From Christensenellaceae bacterium (GTDB lineage Bacteria; Bacillota; Clostridia; Christensenellales; Christensenellaceae), in NCBI GenBank assembly GCA_022846035.1, contig AP025580.1, positions 868,001 to 932,000 on the forward strand: DNA of 64,000 nucleotides, read 5' to 3'. Position numbers and translations under genes: made by a program. The notes below the pieces were generated by a model that was given only the letters and a program-made list of their open reading frames with translations, was not told the DNA's origin and searched no databases. The number at the start of each line of letters is the position of its first letter. The first letter of the stretch is position 1. Of this stretch, positions 58,233 to 64,000 are shown one piece after another.

Positions 58233-59263
58233 GCGAAAAAGAAATGGCGCACAGAAATGGTTTCCAGAAGTTTATGCACAGGCCCGAATTTGCAACGTTG
58301 ATCATTTTTATCGCAATGATTGTGATTGTAGCGGCTCTGCAGGGGAACTTTTTTGAGCCTTCTTCATTAAGAAACAGTATTATCTCGTGGACCCCGCTGA
58401 TCCTCCTTGCAATGGGGCAGGCTGTCGTTATTATTGCAGGAGGCCTTGATTTATCGAGCGGTCCGGCTATGGCTTTTATGATGTGCGTAATGGCGAGTAT
58501 CATGAAAAAGGATGATCCGTCGACAGGTCTTCCAGCTTTGCTGATGGGGCTGGTAGTCATGCTGGTTGTGGGTATTGTCAATGGCGTGGCTGTAGGATAT
58601 TTAAAACTTCCGCCTATCATTGCGACGTTTGCAACGTCTTATGTATGGCTTGGGGCATCACTTTTTATCATGCCGACGCCAGGCGGAGAATGTGTTAACT
58701 GGATGCGTGCTTTTTATGATTTTGCATCGGTAGATGCTATGCCCGAGGCATTAAAAGCATTTGGTCAGGCAATTCCGACGGGTGTATTGCTCATTATTGC
58801 GGCAGTTGTAATATGGTACTGCGTAAGTAGAACCAAAACCGGCCGTTACATTTATGCGGTTGGCTCAAACCGCACAGTTGCATACCAGAGCGGCATCAAT
58901 ACTTCTAAGGTACAGCTCTTGGCGTATATGATCAACGCTATCTTCATTTTCTTCTGTGCGCTCTTCATGGTAGCGCAGAACCAGGCAGGTAGCGCGCGTA
59001 TCGGCGATCCGCTTACGCTGCAATGCGTTGCGGCGGCGGTAGTTGGCGGCGTGGCCTTAACAGGTGGTAGAGGAAACGTATTCATGGCAATCGTTGGCGC
59101 GATCATTATGAGCCTTGTCAGCAAGCTGATTTATGTTGCGAATGTTGAGAGCGCATATCAGTCGCTCGTTTCGGGCATCATCATCATTGCGGCAATCGCA
59201 AGCTCCACGATTTATACAACAATCAACGAAAGGGCATTGTTGAAAGGGGGGCAAGCTAAATGA
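58229..59263 (+). CDS. Sugar ABC transporter permease, RbsC type (first)
   Basis: A 344-residue membrane protein of the ribose/xylose/galactose permease family with about eight to ten membrane segments. Seen: MGQAVVIIAGGLDLSSGPAM near residue 72 (the conserved GGIDLS-type motif) and VVGGVALTGGRGNVF near residue 272. Overlaps of 4 bp at both ends couple it to the ATPase and to the second permease. Confidence 0.92.
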   Translation: MSEKEMAHRNGFQKFMHRPEFATLIIFIAMIVIVAALQGNFFEPSSLRNSIISWTPLILLAMGQAVVIIAGGLDLSSGPAMAFMMCVMASIMKKDDPSTGLPALLMGLVVMLVVGIVNGVAVGYLKLPPIIATFATSYVWLGASLFIMPTPGGECVNWMRAFYDFASVDAMPEALKAFGQAIPTGVLLIIAAVVIWYCVSRTKTGRYIYAVGSNRTVAYQSGINTSKVQLLAYMINAIFIFFCALFMVAQNQAGSARIGDPLTLQCVAAAVVGGVALTGGRGNVFMAIVGAIIMSLVSKLIYVANVESAYQSLVSGIIIIAAIASSTIYTTINERALLKGGQAK

Positions 59264-60258
59264 ATCCGCAGGAAAACACATTAAAGAAAAAAGCGTTGGG
59301 AAAAGGTTTCCAGAAATATAGTAAACTTGTTATCGCAGCGGTATTGATCGTAGTATTATTTGCCGTAGGTGAAATTGTAGTTAAAAATACGACAGGCGGG
59401 ACATTTGCTTCCTTTGAGCAAGTTTTGCTGATGCTCAAGTTTGCGACTTATATTGCGTTATTTGGTTTGGCGCAGATGCTCGTGATCAGTGCCGGCGGCG
59501 ATATTGATCTTTCTGTCGGATACATCGCGACGCTTGTTGCAGTATTGTCTGCTAAGTTTATGGACGGACAGAATGAGAACCTCTGGATCGCTATATTGAT
59601 CGCAATCGGTATTGGCTGCCTGGTGGGTCTTGCAAACGGTCTGTTGACGCATTTTGTAAAATTGCCTTCATTAGTCGTCACAATGGCGATGGCGAATATT
59701 CTGCAAGGCGTTGTTAATGTTTATGCAGCAGGTTCCAGTATCACAGGCGCGCCGTCTCCGGTACTGAATGAAATCGCGGCAAAGCAGACGGGAATCTTCC
59801 CGAATATTCTCTGGATCTTGATTATTGCGACTGCGGTAATCATGATCCTCATGTACAAGACAAAGATTGGCGTAAAGCTTTTAGGCGTTGGGTCTAACCC
59901 CACGGCGGCATACCTTTCGGGTATCAATGTTAAACGTGTTAGGACGATCGCTTTCATGTTCAGCGGTATCATTGCAGGCCTTGTCGGTTTGCTGTTGATC
60001 GGCAATCTGGGGCAGGCATTCAAGGATATGGCCTCACAGTATGTCATGCCGAGTATCGCGGCGGTTGTCGTTGGCGGAATTTCCTTAAATGGCGGCGAAG
60101 GAAACTTTATTGGCGTTATTTTAGGGGCGGCGGTTCTACAAACGCTGACGAATCTGTTCGTTGCATTCGGATGGGGAGACGCCGGAAAGTGGCTCGGATA
60201 TGGCCTGATCTTACTCTTTATGTTGATTGCTTATGTACGTGAGAAGGTTAGCAGATAA
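59260..60258 (+). CDS. Sugar ABC transporter permease, RbsC type (second)
   Basis: A 332-residue relative of the preceding permease: MLVISAGGDIDLSVGYIATL near residue 69 and VVVGGISLNGGEGNFIGVIL near residue 269. Two different permeases suggest a heterodimeric channel, unlike the RbsC homodimer. It is the last gene before the hairpin terminator at 60297-60339. Confidence 0.92.
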   Translation: MNPQENTLKKKALGKGFQKYSKLVIAAVLIVVLFAVGEIVVKNTTGGTFASFEQVLLMLKFATYIALFGLAQMLVISAGGDIDLSVGYIATLVAVLSAKFMDGQNENLWIAILIAIGIGCLVGLANGLLTHFVKLPSLVVTMAMANILQGVVNVYAAGSSITGAPSPVLNEIAAKQTGIFPNILWILIIATAVIMILMYKTKIGVKLLGVGSNPTAAYLSGINVKRVRTIAFMFSGIIAGLVGLLLIGNLGQAFKDMASQYVMPSIAAVVVGGISLNGGEGNFIGVILGAAVLQTLTNLFVAFGWGDAGKWLGYGLILLFMLIAYVREKVSR

Positions 60259-60296
60259 GATGAAGAAGCAGAGTTTCAACTGTATTTAAACTTTTG

Positions 60297-60339
60297 CACA
60301 CCATTGTAAATGGTAGACGTTTACAATGGTGTGTTTTTT
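60297..60339 (+). terminator. Terminator between transporter and SIS gene
   Basis: CACACCATTGTAAA (60297-60310), 9-base loop, TTTACAATGGTGTG (60320-60333), then six T. It ends just before the GAGGAGG of the next gene, so it may act as an attenuator within the operon. Confidence 0.88.
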
Positions 60340-60356
60340 ACGAGGAGGTATGTTTT

Positions 60357-61391
60357 ATGACGAAGATGTATGATGAAATTTTGGAGCAGCCAAAGGTGCT
60401 CGCGGGTATCCGCGCAAAAAATGCTGAAACCCTGTCTGCCCTGATGGCGGACATCAGGCGCTCGGACATCAGGCAGGTGATAATCGCTGCACGCGGCACA
60501 TCCGACCATTGCGCGATTTATGCCAAATATTTGATCGAAATGCTGCTGAAATTACCGGTATCTCTCTCGGCGCCGTCGGTAAATACGCTTTATGGATGCG
60601 ACATTGTATACCAGAATGCGCTGGTAATCGGCATTTCACAGTCGGGTATGGCACAGGACGTACTCAGCGTCGTAAAAGATGCCAATAAGAGCGGTATGAT
60701 CACGATCGCCGTGACGAACAACGTGCAGTCGCCGATGGCGGCGGAAGCAAAATATAATCTGGATTGCGCGGCCGGACCTGAAAAGAGCGTTGCGGCCACC
60801 AAAACATTCACAGCGCAGATGTACTGCCTGGCGACGTTGATCGCTATGTGGTCTGGAAATAAAGAGCTCGCCGACGCGCTCAGCGTACTGCCCGAGGGGA
60901 TCGGCAGGGAAGTCAAAAAGGCGGACGCTGTTATGGCGATTGCCAAAGAATATACCTTTATGTCCGATTGTATCGTGCTCGGACGCGGCCTGCAGTACCC
61001 GATCGCGCTGGAAGCTTCGCTTAAAATGATGGAAACGACGTACACCAATGCAAGAGGGTTTGCGGTTTCTGATTTCCAGCATGGTCCGTTGGCGCTTATT
61101 TCGGACAATCTTCCGGTATTTGTTTATTGCGCGAGCGATGAAGCAAGGGAGGACGTCCTTGCCGCCACCAAACGATACGCGCAGCTTGGAGCGTATGTCC
61201 TGATGGTCACGGATGATAAGCAGAATGCTAAAGACGCGGAAAAATGCCTGTTGGTTGAAAAAAGTTCCAAATATACGGCGCCTTTCCATATGGTGGTAAC
61301 GGCGCAGATGTTTGCATGCGGCCTTGCGGACGCCAAGCGTTGCACGCCGGACGCGCCGAGGCATATCCAAAAGGTGACTATCACAAAATAG
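60357..61391 (+). CDS. SIS-domain sugar isomerase/deglycase (AgaS/GlmS-isomerase-like)
   Basis: A 344-residue protein with two SIS domains, like the isomerase half of GlmS without its glutaminase domain. Seen: IIAARGTSDHCAIYAKYLIE near residue 43, VIGISQSGMAQDVLSVV near residue 91, SVAATKTFTAQMYCLATL near residue 144 and DFQHGPLALI near residue 238. Members remove ammonia from amino-sugar phosphates or act on fructosamine phosphates. The ATG at 60357 has GGAGG 8 bp upstream. No promoter is seen between the terminator and the gene. This points to an amino or glycated sugar as a possible cluster substrate, as inference. Confidence 0.87.
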   Translation: MTKMYDEILEQPKVLAGIRAKNAETLSALMADIRRSDIRQVIIAARGTSDHCAIYAKYLIEMLLKLPVSLSAPSVNTLYGCDIVYQNALVIGISQSGMAQDVLSVVKDANKSGMITIAVTNNVQSPMAAEAKYNLDCAAGPEKSVAATKTFTAQMYCLATLIAMWSGNKELADALSVLPEGIGREVKKADAVMAIAKEYTFMSDCIVLGRGLQYPIALEASLKMMETTYTNARGFAVSDFQHGPLALISDNLPVFVYCASDEAREDVLAATKRYAQLGAYVLMVTDDKQNAKDAEKCLLVEKSSKYTAPFHMVVTAQMFACGLADAKRCTPDAPRHIQKVTITK

Positions 61392-61405
61392 TAAAATGCC
61401 GGTCA

Positions 61406-61438
61406 AAAATCCCCTGAATGGTATACAGGGGATTTTTT
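61406..61438 (+). terminator. Terminator after SIS gene
   Basis: AAAATCCCCTG (61406-61416), 9-base loop, CAGGGGATTTT (61426-61436), then TT. Confidence 0.85.
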
Positions 61439-61459
61439 ATTGCATAGATAAAAAAATGG

Positions 61460-61488
61460 TTGACAACTGAAAAGGCCTCTGGTAAGAT
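61460..61488 (+). promoter_or_regulatory. Promoter of metY-cysK operon
   Basis: TTGACA (61460-61465), 17 bp, TAAGAT (61483-61488). Transcription should begin near 61495, giving a leader of about 190 nt. Confidence 0.65.
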
Positions 61489-61550
61489 TAAAACAACAAA
61501 ATTAAATAAAACATATATGTTTAATATGTTTTATGGAAACGGAGGGCGGC

Positions 61551-61631
61551 ATGTACAGGCGAAAGGTGCAAAAGAGCAGGTCGGCAAAGCAGCGAATGTG
61601 GCGATGTTGCAAAGGAGAAAAACAAAGGTAG
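61551..61631 (+). CDS. Putative 26-residue Cys-Cys leader peptide of metY-cysK
   Basis: ATG at 61551 is preceded at 5 bp by GGAGG (61541-61545). The peptide starts MYRRKVQKSRSAKQ and contains RMWRCCKGEKQR, with adjacent TGT and TGC codons at positions 19-20, then TAG at 61629-61631. CGTCCAA and TTGGGCG (one G-T pair) can form a hairpin just after the stop codon, near 61637-61656. Paired cysteine codons in a short basic leader before cysteine and homocysteine synthesis genes suggest translation-dependent control by Cys-tRNA supply. Role inferred. Confidence 0.5.
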   Translation: MYRRKVQKSRSAKQRMWRCCKGEKQR

Positions 61632-61684
61632 GGAACGTCCAAAAATGCTTGGGCGGCAGGCTTTATAAATAAAGGAGAAAATCA

Positions 61685-62974
61685 ATGAGCGTTTTTAAAG
61701 ACAGGGAATTAAAGTTCGAAACTTTGCAGTTGCACGTAGGCCAGGAAGAACCCGACGCGGTAACGGATGCGCGCGCGGTGCCCATCTATCAGACATCGTC
61801 GTATGTGTTTCATGACAGCGACCACGCGCAGGCGCGTTTTGGCCTGGCAGACGCGGGCAATATTTACGGCAGACTTACCAATCCGACGCAGGATATATTT
61901 GAAAAACGAATTGCGGCCTTGGAAGGCGGAGTAGCGGCCCTGGCCGTTGCTTCGGGCGCGGCAGCCGTGACATATACGATCCAGAACCTGGCGGGGGCCG
62001 GCGACCATATCGTATCGGCAAAGACGGTTTACGGCGGCACCTACAACCTGCTGGCGCATACGCTTCCGCAATACGGTATTACCGCTACCTTTGTCGATCC
62101 GGACGAAGAGGGAAGCTTCGAAAGTGCAATACAGGACAATACGAAAGCGATTTTTATCGAAACGATGGGCAACCCGAATTCCAGCCTGATCGACGTGGAA
62201 AAGGTTGCCGAGATCGCGCACCGGCACAAAATCCCGCTGGTGGTGGATAATACTTTCGCGACGCCGTATTTGTTCCGGCCGTTTGAGCACGGAGCGGACA
62301 TCGTGGTACATTCGGCGACAAAGTTTATCGGCGGGCATGGAACGACAATCGGCGGCGTAATCGTGGACGGAGGCACGTTTGACTGGAGGGCAAGCGGAAA
62401 GTTTTCCAGCCTTGTCGATCCCAATCCCAGCTATCACGGCCTGAGTTTTGTGGACGCTGCCGGACCGGCGGCCTTTGTGACCAAAATACGCGCGATACTG
62501 CTGCGGGATATGGGCGCTACCTTATCGCCGATCCACGCTTTTATTTTCCTGCAGGGCTTGGAGACGCTTTCCCTGCGCGTAGAACGGCACGCCTATAATA
62601 CGAAGAAAGTGATCGAATATTTAAGGAAACATCCTAAGATAGAGCGTGTGAATCATCCTTCGCTTCAGGAAAGCGGGTACAGCGAGCTTTACGAAAGATA
62701 TTTCCCTGGCGGCGGCGGTTCCATTTTTACGATCGAGGTCAAGGGCGGCGCGAAAGAGGCGCGGGACTTCATCGACCGGCTAAAGATTTTTTCGCTTTTG
62801 GCCAATGTGGCGGATGTAAAATCGCTGGTTATCCATCCGGCGAGCACGACGCATTCGCAGCTGACGGAGGAAGAACTTTTGGAGCAGGGCATAAAGCCGA
62901 ACACCGTCCGTCTGTCGATCGGGACGGAGCATATCGACGATATTCTTTATGACTTGGAGCAGGCTCTTTTATAG
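61685..62974 (+). CDS. metY: O-acetylhomoserine sulfhydrylase
   Basis: A 429-residue Cys/Met-metabolism PLP enzyme. Seen: [12 protein letters not shown] at the N terminus, [29 protein letters not shown] near residue 60, the phosphate-binding [10 protein letters not shown] and the Schiff-base Lys in [17 protein letters not shown] near residue 212. Length and the TLQLH start fit O-acetylhomoserine/O-acetylserine sulfhydrylase rather than cystathionine synthases. It makes homocysteine from the product of MetA (44395) and sulfide. AAAGGAG lies before the ATG. Confidence 0.93.
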   Translation: MSVFKDRELKFETLQLHVGQEEPDAVTDARAVPIYQTSSYVFHDSDHAQARFGLADAGNIYGRLTNPTQDIFEKRIAALEGGVAALAVASGAAAVTYTIQNLAGAGDHIVSAKTVYGGTYNLLAHTLPQYGITATFVDPDEEGSFESAIQDNTKAIFIETMGNPNSSLIDVEKVAEIAHRHKIPLVVDNTFATPYLFRPFEHGADIVVHSATKFIGGHGTTIGGVIVDGGTFDWRASGKFSSLVDPNPSYHGLSFVDAAGPAAFVTKIRAILLRDMGATLSPIHAFIFLQGLETLSLRVERHAYNTKKVIEYLRKHPKIERVNHPSLQESGYSELYERYFPGGGGSIFTIEVKGGAKEARDFIDRLKIFSLLANVADVKSLVIHPASTTHSQLTEEELLEQGIKPNTVRLSIGTEHIDDILYDLEQALL

Positions 62975-62990
62975 GACGGAGGAAAGACAA

Positions 62991-63926
62991 ATGACAAGGA
63001 TTTTTAAAAGTCTGCCGGAACTGATTGGCAAAACGCCGCTTCTGGAATTGACGAATTACGAAAAAAAACATGGACTGAAAGCGACGGTGCTGGCAAAACT
63101 GGAATACTTCAATCCGGCGGGGAGCGTGAAAGACAGGATCGCCCGCGCAATGATCGACGAGGCGGAAAAAGCAGGCAGGTTAAAGCCCGGAGCGACAATC
63201 ATCGAGCCGACAAGCGGCAATACGGGTATCGGGCTTGCGAGCGTGGCTTCTGCGCGCGGTTACCGTACGATCCTCACCATGCCTGAAACGATGAGCATGG
63301 AGCGCAGGAACCTGCTGCGGGCATATGGCGCGGAGCTTGTGCTGACGGAGGGCGCAAAAGGGATGAAAGGAGCGATCGCAAAGGCGGAAGAACTGGCAAA
63401 GGAGATACCGGATTCATTTATTCCGGGGCAGTTTGTGAATCCCGCGAATCCGGCGGTGCATAAAGCGACGACAGGGCCGGAAATATGGGAGGATACGGAC
63501 GGTAAAGTGGATATTTTTGTAGCGGGTATCGGAACCGGAGGAACGATTACCGGAACCGGCGAATATCTGAAATCAAAGAATCCGCATATTAAAGTGGTGG
63601 CGGTGGAGCCGGAAGCGTCGCCCGTGCTTTCCAAAGGCGTTGCGGGGCCGCATCCCCTGCAGGGAATCGGCGCGGGCTTTGTACCGGAGGTGCTCGATAC
63701 GAAAGTATATGACGAGATTATCACCGTATCCGGCGCGGATGCGTTTGAAACGGGCAGGGAGCTTGCGCGGGGCGAGGGCGTGCTGGTAGGTATTTCTTCG
63801 GGCGCTGCGGCCTGGGCTGCGCTGCAGCTTGCGCAGCGCGGCGAAAACGCGGGCAAAACGATCGTCGCCTTGCTTCCGGATACCGGCGAGCGGTACCTGT
63901 CTACGCCGATGTTTGCGGAAGAATAA
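62991..63926 (+). CDS. cysK: Cysteine synthase (second copy)
   Basis: A 311-residue O-acetylserine sulfhydrylase: [15 protein letters not shown], the PLP Lys in [11 protein letters not shown] near residue 45, [12 protein letters not shown] near residue 72, [12 protein letters not shown] near residue 180 and [10 protein letters not shown] near residue 270. It matches typical CysK better than the copy at 45339. The ATG at 62991 has GGACGGAGG upstream; an earlier in-frame start lies in metY. Second gene of the metY operon. Confidence 0.93.
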   Translation: MTRIFKSLPELIGKTPLLELTNYEKKHGLKATVLAKLEYFNPAGSVKDRIARAMIDEAEKAGRLKPGATIIEPTSGNTGIGLASVASARGYRTILTMPETMSMERRNLLRAYGAELVLTEGAKGMKGAIAKAEELAKEIPDSFIPGQFVNPANPAVHKATTGPEIWEDTDGKVDIFVAGIGTGGTITGTGEYLKSKNPHIKVVAVEPEASPVLSKGVAGPHPLQGIGAGFVPEVLDTKVYDEIITVSGADAFETGRELARGEGVLVGISSGAAAWAALQLAQRGENAGKTIVALLPDTGERYLSTPMFAEE

Positions 63927-63943
63927 AAAGAAAAAAAGGATTC

Positions 63944-64000
63944 TATTCGAAAAGCAATGCCGCTTCCCGCATATTTCCGATTACTTTGACCGCAAACGGA
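63944..64000 (-). CDS. C-terminal end of an unidentified protein, cut by window edge
   Basis: On the minus strand a frame enters the window at 64000 and ends at a TAG (63946-63944), encoding PFAVKVIGNMREAALLFE. The codon choice resembles neighbouring genes and the other two frames lack this character, but 18 residues are too few to name a family. Confidence 0.35.

Noticed and set aside
61460-61672. A 70-codon frame in the metY leader
   Set aside because: It begins at the -35 box of the promoter, so its start would not be transcribed; the shorter ORF at 61551 has a proper ribosome-binding site.
61495-61684. SAM-I (S-box) riboswitch before metY
   Set aside because: The core GAGGGA...GCCC and GAAACC segments of the S-box are not present.
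1-64000. tRNA, rRNA, transposase or phage genes
   Set aside because: I saw no T-loop GGTTCGAATCC-type sequences, rRNA segments, transposase domains or integrase genes in the window; a covariance-model scan would be needed to be certain about small RNAs.

Overview
The window looks like a chromosome segment of an anaerobic Gram-positive bacterium of the class Clostridia. The gene order tmk - holB - ricT - trmN6 - rsmI - abrB - metS - tatD is the classic Bacillus/Clostridia order, and the enzymes fit strict anaerobiosis: a glycyl radical enzyme with its activase, two 2[4Fe-4S] modules, and an Fe-S old-yellow-enzyme reductase. By eye the base composition is close to half G+C. A Christensenellales-like lineage would fit this and the carbohydrate gene load, but that is inference. 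I see no rRNA, tRNA, CRISPR array, insertion sequence or phage gene.

Layout. 1-6199: the end of a GH4 glycosidase, an AraR-type regulator and araB-araD-araA for L-arabinose. 6223-8077 (minus): two surface-polysaccharide enzymes (GT8 and LicD). 8203-17224: a sugar locus built round an unassigned glycyl radical enzyme (minus), with its activase, a class II aldolase/epimerase, a UlaE/SgbU-type 3-epimerase, an L-xylulokinase-like kinase, a SorC-type regulator and a second AraR-type regulator (plus). 17261-30761: housekeeping, with an XRE regulator, HflX, an Orn/Lys/Arg decarboxylase-family protein, the tmk-to-tatD block, a small ferredoxin and a ComB-like phosphatase. 30807-32792 (minus): a GntR/ABC exporter operon. 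32919-43148: GNAT, RadC, a PepV-like peptidase, a short AlaRS, signal peptidase, CorA, MurA, and a MATE/MarR pair. 43338-46244: cysE, metA, cysK. 46334-47572: a URO-D-family protein. 47664-61391: a sugar catabolic cluster, in which a minus operon (epimerase, PfkB kinase, Gfo/Idh/MocA oxidoreductase) diverges from a plus series (DeoC, FAD/Fe-S ene-reductase, GntR/UTRA regulator, RbsABC-type transporter, SIS isomerase). 61685-63926: metY and a second cysK.

How the parts fit. The ara genes turn L-arabinose into D-xylulose-5-phosphate. The next locus could feed L-xylulose-5-phosphate into the same intermediates, with the radical enzyme supplying an unknown first step. MetA (acetyl type), MetY, CysE and CysK give a complete route to homocysteine and cysteine. 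The least ordinary signals are regulatory: 9-bp arrays of TTGTAT/ATACAA half-sites on both sides of the 50.9-51.3 kb divergent region; a 24-codon leader starting Met-Asp-Ala-Asp-Pro before corA; a 26-codon leader with paired Cys codons before metY-cysK; and two genes (hflX, trmN6) whose extended -10 boxes put transcription start on the A of the start codon.
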